NCBI GenBank assembly: GCA_947627905.1
Contig: CANQXX010000017.1
Coordinates: 1-42,791 of the forward strand
Source: an uncultured Clostridia bacterium
Lineage (GTDB): Bacteria > Bacillota > Clostridia > Oscillospirales > Ruminococcaceae
DNA: 42,791 nucleotides
Direction of reading: 5' to 3'
Position numbers and translations under genes: made by a program
Shown here: piece after piece, positions 1 through 6,570 of the stretch
Numbering within the stretch: position 1 is the first letter of the stretch
Layout: the number at the start of each line of letters is the position of its first letter
The notes under the pieces: generated by a model
Database searches by the model: none
Seen by the model: the letters and a program-made list of their open reading frames with translations, nothing else
What the model was told of the DNA's origin: nothing

Positions 1-90
1 ATGACGGATACGGCACAAATAATATGGGCAAAAGCTGACAGAGACCTTTGCATCTCCCACGAGCCGATACCTGCTGAGTACTATCGGTAG
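1..90 (+). CDS. C-terminal remnant of an unidentified gene running in from the left
   Basis: Frame 1 is open from the window edge to a TAG at 88-90, giving 29 residues that end in PIPAEYYR. It is followed by a strong terminator hairpin at 137-177, as expected downstream of a real gene. It is too short to assign to a family. The other two forward frames close within 40 bases. I cannot exclude chance. Confidence 0.25.
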   Translation: MTDTAQIIWAKADRDLCISHEPIPAEYYR

Positions 91-136
91 AATCATTTGG
101 ATTTGCTTAAATACGATCTTTCTCAAACATAAACAA

Positions 137-177
137 AGCGAGTTGTCATTTCATTCTTTGACAACTCGCTCTTTTCT
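137..177. terminator. terminator between two convergent genes
   Basis: A 12-bp perfect stem (137-148 with 159-170, core GCGAGTTGTCA) has a 10-base loop and a T-rich tail on the plus strand. The minus strand reads into a T-rich stretch as well, so it can serve the genes on both sides. Confidence 0.75.
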
Positions 178-181
178 TTGT

Positions 182-394
182 TTATTCGTCCTCATCACTG
201 CACTCGTCAAGTCCATGCAAGAGCTGAATATAAACGCATTCAGCACGTTCATGCTCCTCGCCGTCAGTGGACATCATGAGTTCAAGGAAATACGCCTTTG
301 CCTGTTCGTTGTCCATCCAGACCTTACGCTTGCCATTGTACACGGTAGTTACCGTTTGGCTTTGTGGCATTCCTAATTCAGGTATAGCTAACAT
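182..394 (-). CDS. small acidic protein of unknown function, likely element cargo
   Basis: This encodes 70 residues starting MLAIPELGMPQ and ending in the acidic run ECSDEDE. The start at 394 is chosen because a GGAGG lies 8 bases upstream; the in-frame ATG at 409 overlaps that ribosome site and is unlikely to be used. I do not recognise the family. The protein is soluble, with no signal peptide or membrane segment. Its last residues reach within a few bases of a terminator, and it sits right at the edge of the segment that interrupts the oxidoreductase gene. A role in the element is therefore inferred from position only. Confidence 0.6.
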   Translation of the reverse strand: MLAIPELGMPQSQTVTTVYNGKRKVWMDNEQAKAYFLELMMSTDGEEHERAECVYIQLLHGLDECSDEDE

Positions 395-440
395 ATGGGT
401 TACCTCCAATTTTTCAACTACGATATTGTTATAAATGCAA

Positions 441-563
441 TTATATATTGAAAAATAGCTGCTTTAGGCTTGGGTCTCCATATGAAATGCTTACATCTAT
501 AAGTCTTGCCAGAGTTGCTCCGGCCGGGCCGCCGCCTATAATTGCTATGGAAAAGTCGGACAT
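441..563 (-). pseudogene. FAD-dependent oxidoreductase, truncated after about 23 codons
   Basis: A minus-strand ATG at 563 has a GGAGG ribosome site and encodes MSDFSIAIIGGGPAGATLAR followed by LID. This is the N-terminal beta-alpha-beta dinucleotide-binding fold (GxGxxG type, here GGGPAGA) of FAD-dependent oxidoreductases or monooxygenases. After LID the family pattern is lost, and the frame ends at a TAA (441-443) after 40 residues, against roughly 350-500 for such enzymes. The rest of the gene must lie outside this window if it still exists. The upstream leader and ribosome site look intact, so the break is probably recent. The substrate cannot be predicted from this fragment. Confidence 0.75.
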
Positions 564-750
564 TATATTTTCCTCCGTAAAAAAATATATGGATATGTTT
601 ACATTTCAGGAAAAATTTTCTTTTTCGTCTGTCGGTATACGGGATTTTTTCTGTGCAGTAATATCCTGCCCGCGGCAGGAATATATTTATCCATATACCG
701 GACGGGAACTTGTCCTTATCTTCCGGTATAAATGCACAATACATAAAGTA
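564..750 (-). other. structured leader of the truncated oxidoreductase gene
   Basis: There is no convincing gene here. Upstream of the broken oxidoreductase the minus strand carries two clear hairpins: 695-729 (8-bp perfect stem ATACCGGA/TCCGGTAT) and 661-684 (CCTGCC/GGCAGG with AT flanks). They are followed by an A-rich stretch and the ribosome site. This could be a 5' untranslated region with attenuator-like structure. I do not recognise it as a known riboswitch class. Confidence 0.35.
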
Positions 751-791
751 TATCATATTTTTGAGGAAAATGGAATTGAATAAAAGCTGTT

Positions 792-869
792 TTGTGAGAA
801 ATGCACAACAAAATTGTTGAACGTCTGTGATAAATTTTTATAGCATTTTGTCGGAATGTATGCTATAAT
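792..869 (+). promoter_or_regulatory. promoter region of the hydrogenase operon with dyad elements
   Basis: A consensus -10 TATAAT lies at 864-869, about 100 bases before hydC, but no good -35 is seen. Upstream lie two short dyads: TTGTG-N7-CACAA (792-808) and CAACAA-AA-TTGTTG (806-819), which overlap. They resemble, but do not exactly match, the 18-bp operator of the redox repressor Rex (TTGTNAN6TNACAA-like), which commonly controls NADH-linked hydrogenase genes. Binding by Rex is a guess. Confidence 0.35.
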
Positions 870-966
870 GTTTATATGACTGCATACCGTGTGCAAACGG
901 CTTTTAAAGCAGGCTGCATACGGCAGGCGCAGCTTGGTCAGCATAATTTTTTGAGGAGGTTCTATA

Positions 967-1461
967 ATGGGTTCTACAATTTCATCCGTTCCTTTCGCCG
1001 GTACTCCCGAACAGGAAAAAAAGCTTCGCGAAATAATTGCCAGGCATAAGGAAGAAAAGGGCTGCCTGATGCCTATACTTCAGCAGGCTCAGGAAGTTTA
1101 CGGCTATCTTCCTATCGAAGTGCAGAAGATCATCGCTGCCGAAACAGGCTATCCGCTTGAAAAAATTTACGGCATCGTTACATTCTACGCACAGTTCGCT
1201 CTCAATCCTAAGGGCAAGTACAGAATTTCAGTCTGTCTCGGAACTGCCTGCTATGTTAAAGGAAGCGGCGACATCTATAACAAGCTTATCGAAAAGCTGG
1301 GCATCGAAGGCGGAGGCTGCACTCCTGACGGAAAATTCTCCCTTGAGGCTTGCCGCTGCATAGGCGCGTGCGGACTTGCTCCGGTACTTACCGTCAACGA
1401 CGACGTTTTCGGCAGACTTACCGTTGACGACGTTGAAAAGATACTTTCAAAATACGAATAA
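967..1461 (+). CDS. hydC: bifurcating [FeFe]-hydrogenase, NuoE-like [2Fe-2S] subunit HydC
   Basis: This 164-residue protein is the small thioredoxin-fold [2Fe-2S] subunit of the trimeric NAD- and ferredoxin-linked hydrogenase and is related to complex I NuoE. An N-terminal helical part is followed by the cluster domain with ligands C90, C95 (CLGTAC), C131 and C135 (CIGAC). It relays electrons within the cytoplasmic HydABC complex, which couples NADH and reduced ferredoxin oxidation to H2 formation, or the reverse. The start is preceded by GAGGAGG at the right spacing. It is the first gene of hydC-hydB-hydA; hydB follows after 99 bases that can fold. Length and motifs are normal for the family. 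Confidence 0.93.
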   Translation: MGSTISSVPFAGTPEQEKKLREIIARHKEEKGCLMPILQQAQEVYGYLPIEVQKIIAAETGYPLEKIYGIVTFYAQFALNPKGKYRISVCLGTACYVKGSGDIYNKLIEKLGIEGGGCTPDGKFSLEACRCIGACGLAPVLTVNDDVFGRLTVDDVEKILSKYE

Positions 1462-1473
1462 TATCCGTATGAT

Positions 1474-1523
1474 CCCCCATAAATGACCGCTGTTCCGGAC
1501 ATATCCGTATCCGGAAAAGGGGG
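1474..1523 (+). other. nested hairpin between hydC and hydB
   Basis: In the 99-base gap an outer CCCCC/GGGGG pairing (1474-1478 with 1519-1523) encloses an inner 7-bp TTCCGGA/TCCGGAA stem (1493-1499 with 1510-1516). There is no T-run, so it is not a terminator; mRNA processing or setting of subunit ratios is possible. Confidence 0.4.
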
Positions 1524-1560
1524 AAACCTAAAATAAAAATACTCAAGGAGGAAAATACCA

Positions 1561-3447
1561 ATGAAAAAATCACTGGAAGAGCTTATTGCAATAGGCGACA
1601 GCATGAAAGAGAAGCTCGGTATCCGCGATGAGAAAAATGCAAACGGTACTATCACCAAGCGTCACGTTCTGGTGTGCGGCGGTACAGGCTGTACCTCGTC
1701 CGGAAGCGCTAAGATAATCGACAAACTGCACGAAGAGATCAAAAAGAACGGCATTGAGGACAAGGTCGAGGTAGTAAGAACAGGCTGCTTCGGACTCTGC
1801 GCCCTCGGACCTATTATGATCGTTTACCCCGAAGGTTCATTCTATTCTATGGTCAAGGAAGAGGAGATCGAAGAGATCGTTGCCGAACACCTCAAAAACG
1901 GAAATATCGTTAAGAAATATCTCTATCAGGAGACCGTTATGGAGGACGGCAGCATAAAGTCGCTCCACGAGACCAATTTCTATAAGAAACAGCACCGCGT
2001 TGCTCTCAGGAACTGCGGTAATATAGATCCTGAAAATATCGACGAATATCTTGGAACAGACGGCTACAAGGCTCTGGAAAAAGTCCTGAAGGAAATGTCT
2101 CCCGAAGAAGTTATCCAGACTATCCTTGATTCCGGTCTCCGCGGAAGAGGCGGCGCAGGCTTCCCCACCGGACAGAAGTGGAAGCTGGCAAGAAATATCG
2201 TTCCCGACGCAGATCAGAAATATGTCTGCTGCAACGCCGACGAAGGCGACCCGGGCGCATTCATGGACCGTTCCGTTCTGGAAGGCGACCCGCACGTTGT
2301 TCTTGAAGCTATGGCTATTGCAGGATATGCTATCGGTGCAAATCAGGGCTACATATATGTAAGAGCTGAATATCCTATCGCTATCCACCGTCTTGAAATT
2401 GCTATCGGACAGGCAAGAGATTACGGTCTGCTTGGCAAGGACATCTTCGGCACGGGCTTTGATTTTGACATTGAGCTCCGTCTCGGCGCAGGCGCATTCG
2501 TTTGCGGTGAGGAAACTGCTCTTATGACATCTATCGAAGGAAACCGCGGCGAGCCTCGCCCGCGTCCTCCGTTCCCTGCTGAAAAGGGTCTGTACGGCAA
2601 GCCCTCTATCCTTAACAACGTTGAGACCTATGCAAACGTTCCGAGGATCATTCTCAACGGTCCTAAGTGGTTCGCTGATATGGGTACTGAAAAATCCAAG
2701 GGTACAAAGGTATTTGCTCTCGGCGGAAAGATCAATAACACAGGTCTGGTAGAAGTTCCTATGGGAACTACCCTCCGTGAAGTCGTTGAGGAGATCGGCG
2801 GCGGTATCCCCAAGGGCAAGAAATTCAAGGCTGCTCAGACAGGCGGTCCTTCCGGCGGATGTATCCCTGCTGAACATTTTGACGTTCAGATCGACTACGA
2901 TAACCTTATCGCTATCGGCTCTATGATGGGCTCCGGCGGACTTATCGTTATGGACGAGGACAACTGTATGGTAGATATCGCTAAATTCTTCCTTGAATTT
3001 ACGGTAGATGAATCCTGCGGTAAATGTACTCCCTGCCGCGTAGGTACAAAGAGACTGCTTGAAATACTCACAAAGATCACAAAGGGTCAGGGTACTCTTG
3101 AAGATATCGACAAGATGGAAGAGCTCTGCTACTACATCAAGGCGAACTCTCTCTGCGGTCTCGGTCAGACTGCTCCTAACCCTGTTCTTTCAACTCTTAA
3201 ATATTTCCGTGACGAATATATCGCTCATGTTGTTGATAAGAAGTGTCCTGCCGGCGTCTGCAAAGACCTGCTCAGCTATGAGATCGATCCTGCTAAGTGC
3301 AAGGGCTGTACAGCCTGCGCAAGAGTATGTCCCGGAGGCGCTATCGAAGGAACAGTTAAAAATCCTCATGTTATCAACAAGGATAAGTGCTTGAAGTGCG
3401 GCGCTTGCATTGAGAAGTGTAAGTTCGGCGCAATTTCAAAGAAGTAA
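1561..3447 (+). CDS. hydB: bifurcating [FeFe]-hydrogenase, NuoF-like flavoprotein HydB
   Basis: This 628-residue subunit holds the FMN and the NAD(H) site where electron bifurcation or confurcation is thought to occur in this enzyme group. Domains in order: an N-terminal thioredoxin-like [2Fe-2S] domain (C39, C44, C76, C80); a NuoF core with the glycine-rich FMN/NAD segment GLRGRGGAGFPTG near residue 192 and CNADEGDPGAF near 224; a [4Fe-4S] site with ESCGKCTPC near 485 and a fourth cysteine in SLCGLGQ; and a C-terminal two-[4Fe-4S] ferredoxin domain (CKGCTACARVC and CLKCGACIEKC). All cluster ligands are present. A GGAGG site precedes the ATG. The next gene, hydA, starts 20 bases after its stop. 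Confidence 0.95.
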   Translation: MKKSLEELIAIGDSMKEKLGIRDEKNANGTITKRHVLVCGGTGCTSSGSAKIIDKLHEEIKKNGIEDKVEVVRTGCFGLCALGPIMIVYPEGSFYSMVKEEEIEEIVAEHLKNGNIVKKYLYQETVMEDGSIKSLHETNFYKKQHRVALRNCGNIDPENIDEYLGTDGYKALEKVLKEMSPEEVIQTILDSGLRGRGGAGFPTGQKWKLARNIVPDADQKYVCCNADEGDPGAFMDRSVLEGDPHVVLEAMAIAGYAIGANQGYIYVRAEYPIAIHRLEIAIGQARDYGLLGKDIFGTGFDFDIELRLGAGAFVCGEETALMTSIEGNRGEPRPRPPFPAEKGLYGKPSILNNVETYANVPRIILNGPKWFADMGTEKSKGTKVFALGGKINNTGLVEVPMGTTLREVVEEIGGGIPKGKKFKAAQTGGPSGGCIPAEHFDVQIDYDNLIAIGSMMGSGGLIVMDEDNCMVDIAKFFLEFTVDESCGKCTPCRVGTKRLLEILTKITKGQGTLEDIDKMEELCYYIKANSLCGLGQTAPNPVLSTLKYFRDEYIAHVVDKKCPAGVCKDLLSYEIDPAKCKGCTACARVCPGGAIEGTVKNPHVINKDKCLKCGACIEKCKFGAISKK

Positions 3448-3467
3448 GCCAAGGAGGAATTGAACAG

Positions 3468-5219
3468 ATGGATATGATCAATGTAAAAGTCAACGGCGTT
3501 GATGTTTCCGCGCCTAAGGGTACGACTATCCTTCAGGCTGCGCGCCTTGCAAATGTAGATATCCCCACACTCTGCTACCTCAAGGATATAAACGAGATCG
3601 GCGCCTGCCGTATCTGTATCGTCGAAGCCGATGAAGGCAGAGGCAAGAGAATGGTAGCTTCCTGCGTTTACCCGATCTCAGAGGGTATGCAGATATTCAC
3701 AAATACACCAAAGGTTCTGGAATCCAGAAAGAAAACTCTCCAGCTCATTCTTTCAACGCATGAAAAGAAGTGTACTTCCTGCGTAAGAAGCGAGAACTGC
3801 GAACTTAAAAAGATGTGCCACGACTTCGGCATTGAGGACGAGTGCAAATATGACGGCGAGAATATCCCTTACGAGGTAGATTATTCCGCTGCTCATATGA
3901 TAAGAGATAACAACAAGTGCGTTCTTTGCCGCCGCTGTGTTGCAGTGTGCAGCGCAAATCAGGGCGTTGGCGTTATCGGCGCAAACGAGAGAGGCTTCAA
4001 GACCCACATCAGTTCCGCATTTGAGCTTGGTCTCGGCGAAACAAGCTGTATCTCCTGCGGTCAGTGTATTTCCGTATGTCCCGTTGGTGCTATCACCGAA
4101 AAGGACGATACCTCCAAGGTACTGGAAGCTATTGCAGACGAAAAGAAATTCGTTATCGTTCAGACAGCTCCGGCAGTTCGCGCAGGTCTCGGCGAAGAGT
4201 TCGGCTATCCTATGGGAACTAACGTTGAAGGCAAAATGGCTGCCGCTCTCAGAAGGATCGGCTTTGACAAGGTATTTGATACCGACTTCGGCGCAGATCT
4301 TACCATAATGGAAGAAGCTACAGAGCTTGTTGAGCGCGTTAAGAACGGCGGAAAGCTCCCGATGATAACTTCCTGCTCACCCGGTTGGGTAAAATACTGC
4401 GAGCATTATTTCCCCGATATGATAGAGAACCTTTCTTCCTGCAAGTCTCCTATGCAGATGTTCGGCGCAACGGCAAAGACTTACTATGCTCAGAAGCTGA
4501 ATATTGATCCTAAGGATATGGTAGTCGTTGCAGTAATGCCCTGCACAGCCAAGAAATTTGAGATAGGCAGAGACGATCAGAACGCTGCCGGCGTTCCCGA
4601 TGTTGATATCTCTATTACAACAAGAGAGCTTGCACGTCTCATCAAGAGATGCGGTATCAAGTTCACCGAGCTTCCCGACGAGAAGTTTGACGAACCTCTT
4701 GGAATTTCCACAGGCGCAGGAGTTATCTTCGGCGCAACAGGCGGTGTTATGGAAGCTGCTCTCCGTACAGCTGTCAAGTTCATTACAGGCGAAGAAGCAG
4801 GAAATATCGACTTTACCGAAGTCCGCGGCACACAGGGTATCAAGGAAGCTTCCTATAAAGTCGGCGACCTTGACATCAAGGTTGCAGTTGCTTCCGGAAC
4901 TGCAAACGCTGCTGAACTTCTTAAAAAGGTCCAGAGCGGCGAAGCAGATTACACCTTTATCGAGATCATGGCTTGTCCCGGCGGCTGCGTAAACGGCGGC
5001 GGTCAGCCTCAGGTACCTGCTGCTGTACGCAACTTTGAGGACGTAAGAGGTATCCGTGCTAAGGCTCTGTACGATCAGGATAAAGCAATGGAACACAGAC
5101 GTTCACATGAAAATCCTGCTATACAGGCTCTCTACAATGAATTTTTCGAGAAGCCGGGCAGTCACAAGGCTCACGAAATACTTCATACCAGCTATGTAAA
5201 CAGAGGACTTTACAGATAA
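3468..5219 (+). CDS. hydA: bifurcating [FeFe]-hydrogenase, catalytic subunit HydA
   Basis: This 583-residue H-cluster subunit reduces protons or oxidises H2 in the cytoplasm. Order: an N-terminal plant-type [2Fe-2S] ferredoxin domain; a His/Cys-ligated [4Fe-4S] motif beginning HEKKCTSC; two [4Fe-4S] clusters (CVLCRRCVAVC, CISCGQCISVC); and the H domain. The three hydrogenase signatures are complete: TSCSPGW (Cys303), MPCTAKKFE (Cys359) and MACPGGCVNGGGQP (Cys503, Cys507). A short small-subunit-like tail follows. The layout fits the bifurcating A3-type enzymes. The Thermotoga enzyme has an extra C-terminal [2Fe-2S] domain that is absent here. The maturation genes hydE, hydF and hydG are not in this window. 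Confidence 0.95.
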   Translation: MDMINVKVNGVDVSAPKGTTILQAARLANVDIPTLCYLKDINEIGACRICIVEADEGRGKRMVASCVYPISEGMQIFTNTPKVLESRKKTLQLILSTHEKKCTSCVRSENCELKKMCHDFGIEDECKYDGENIPYEVDYSAAHMIRDNNKCVLCRRCVAVCSANQGVGVIGANERGFKTHISSAFELGLGETSCISCGQCISVCPVGAITEKDDTSKVLEAIADEKKFVIVQTAPAVRAGLGEEFGYPMGTNVEGKMAAALRRIGFDKVFDTDFGADLTIMEEATELVERVKNGGKLPMITSCSPGWVKYCEHYFPDMIENLSSCKSPMQMFGATAKTYYAQKLNIDPKDMVVVAVMPCTAKKFEIGRDDQNAAGVPDVDISITTRELARLIKRCGIKFTELPDEKFDEPLGISTGAGVIFGATGGVMEAALRTAVKFITGEEAGNIDFTEVRGTQGIKEASYKVGDLDIKVAVASGTANAAELLKKVQSGEADYTFIEIMACPGGCVNGGGQPQVPAAVRNFEDVRGIRAKALYDQDKAMEHRRSHENPAIQALYNEFFEKPGSHKAHEILHTSYVNRGLYR

Positions 5220-5230
5220 CATCAAAAATA

Positions 5231-5263
5231 AAACCGTCCGTGAATTTCACGGACGGTTTTTTC
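5231..5263. terminator. bidirectional terminator after hydA
   Basis: A GC-rich 12- to 14-bp stem (ACCGTCCGTGAA with its complement) is flanked by A-rich and T-rich tails. It can end both the hyd operon and the convergent esterase gene. Confidence 0.9.
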
Positions 5264-5271
5264 ATGTATTT

Positions 5272-6321
5272 TCAAAGAACATTTTTGCGGATAAAATCTG
5301 TAAGTTCGCGTGCCATTTCGTCGTGCTCCGGTATTCTCGGATGACCGGGGGTCGCAGCGCCGTTCCTGCTGAACATATTGTGAAATGTTTTTATGCCAAT
5401 ACCGTTGAGCTCGTCCTTTATTTCTTCTATGGCATTGTCCCAGTCGGGATCATGCATAAGAACGGTAGTTGTAAGGACAAATTTTGCCGTTTTGTAATGC
5501 TCGTTAAGGTCTTTTACAATGGCAATGTATGCGCTTTTCCACTTTGCTCTGTATTCCGGATTGGAAATATCTCGGTCGTTAGTCTGGGTAACTGCATTAT
5601 GCTGATCGTTCTGACCGATCGCAATAACGACTATATCGGGGATATATCTTGAAAAATCCCATTTGGTCGGCGCTCCGGCTTCGGGGAAATAGCAGGTCTT
5701 GTCGTAAACGCTTTCAAGACCGATAGTGTCGGGATAATGGAAATATCCCGTGCCGTCGAAAAGAGCTATACCGCCTTGCGCAATATTATGTATCTGTGCG
5801 TTGAGGTTTCTTGCGGTCTGCATTACAAAGCTGTGCCATGCGTTGTCATAAACGCTGTTATGGTTTTCCGGATCGCTCTTGCCCACATAGTCAACGGCTT
5901 CGGAAACCTCTCCGGCGCATACGCTGTCGCCGTAGACTTCCATTTTCAGTTCCGGAAGGGGATCGGGCGAAAGAAATTCTCCGTCAGTCTCAAATCCTTT
6001 TACAAAAAGGTAATAATTTGAAGCGTACCGTTTATAAATTACCGCATCGTGTTCCGTATTTTCAAGACCTTCGGCAATTACGGCGGAAATGTCCTTTCCG
6101 TTATTTTCCTGATAAAGCGGAACGGCGCTCATCTTTCCGTCTATTACAGCGCCTATGCTTACGTTTCCCCATGATACGGACGCAAGGAACGTCATTGAAA
6201 GAGATGTTCCTCGGAATTTCAGTTTTATCTGCGAACCTGCAAAATAAAGTTTTGTTTCGTCGGCAGTTCTGTCATATCTTCCCATATAAAGGACATTTTT
6301 GTCACTGTGAGAAATTTTCAT
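5272..6321 (-). CDS. CE2-like carbohydrate esterase (SGNH), no signal peptide
   Basis: This 349-residue protein has a beta-rich N-terminal domain (about 1-120) followed by an SGNH hydrolase domain. That order is seen in family CE2 acetyl esterases, which remove acetyl groups from xylan or manno-oligosaccharides. The nucleophile is in YGDSVCAGE (Ser133), the oxyanion glycine in AQGGIAL, the asparagine in IGQND and the catalytic His333 in PEHDEMA. There is no clear Asp three residues before the His; CE2 enzymes are known to use a Ser-His dyad. No signal peptide is present, so it would act inside the cell on imported oligomers. The ATG at 6321 fits an AAGGAAG site; the GTG nine bases upstream does not. 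Confidence 0.75.
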   Translation of the reverse strand: MKISHSDKNVLYMGRYDRTADETKLYFAGSQIKLKFRGTSLSMTFLASVSWGNVSIGAVIDGKMSAVPLYQENNGKDISAVIAEGLENTEHDAVIYKRYASNYYLFVKGFETDGEFLSPDPLPELKMEVYGDSVCAGEVSEAVDYVGKSDPENHNSVYDNAWHSFVMQTARNLNAQIHNIAQGGIALFDGTGYFHYPDTIGLESVYDKTCYFPEAGAPTKWDFSRYIPDIVVIAIGQNDQHNAVTQTNDRDISNPEYRAKWKSAYIAIVKDLNEHYKTAKFVLTTTVLMHDPDWDNAIEEIKDELNGIGIKTFHNMFSRNGAATPGHPRIPEHDEMARELTDFIRKNVL

Positions 6322-6371
6322 ATTGTACACTTCCTTTTAATAATTTGTGCAAATTGCATGGATACAATTTC

Positions 6372-6400
6372 ATTTTAGCATATATTAAAGGTTTTATCAA
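6372..6400 (-). promoter_or_regulatory. promoter of the CE2-like esterase gene
   Basis: TTGATA (6395-6400), a 17-base spacer and TAAAAT (6372-6377) on the minus strand, about 50 bases before the start codon at 6321. Confidence 0.65.
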
Positions 6401-6450
6401 GCAATAAATAATAAATAAAGTAAAAAAGTTATAAAAAACGTCATTATTTA

Positions 6451-6478
6451 TTGAGATAAAATAATGTATAATTATACT
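6451..6478 (+). promoter_or_regulatory. candidate promoter of the GH9 gene
   Basis: TTGAGA (6451-6456), a 16-base spacer and TATACT (6473-6478). An alternative -10 TATAAT overlaps it at 6467-6472. It lies in the 249-base gap shared with the divergent esterase. Confidence 0.5.
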
Positions 6479-6570
6479 AAGGATAATTGTAAACCAACGC
6501 GTTCGGAAAACGGTCATAATGTAAACCTTTCCGTATCTGCATTTTCACGTTTTCGCAAGGGGGCGATATC

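Larger units (their letters stand above)
1..495. mobile_element. end of a probable inserted (mobile or rearranged) segment
   Basis: The sequence up to about position 495 does not continue the flavoprotein gene that begins at 563 on the minus strand; the reading frame leaves the family sequence after codon 23 and stops 17 codons later. The segment carries a small compact minus-strand gene of unknown function (182-394), a convergent coding remnant at the window edge and a shared terminator. That gene-dense ending is typical of integrative elements. No integrase, relaxase, inverted repeat or attachment repeat is visible here, so the type of element cannot be told, and a deletion or other rearrangement remains possible. 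The exact edge lies within roughly 470-497. Confidence 0.4.

Noticed and set aside
418..783. Open frames of about 110 codons on both strands upstream of hydC
   Set aside because: They overlap the truncated flavoprotein start and its leader, lack ribosome sites and resemble nothing.
1837..2877. Long minus-strand open frame (346 codons) across hydB
   Set aside because: It lies fully antisense to a gene with complete family motifs, has no ribosome site and gives no recognisable protein; codon bias of hydB produces such shadows.
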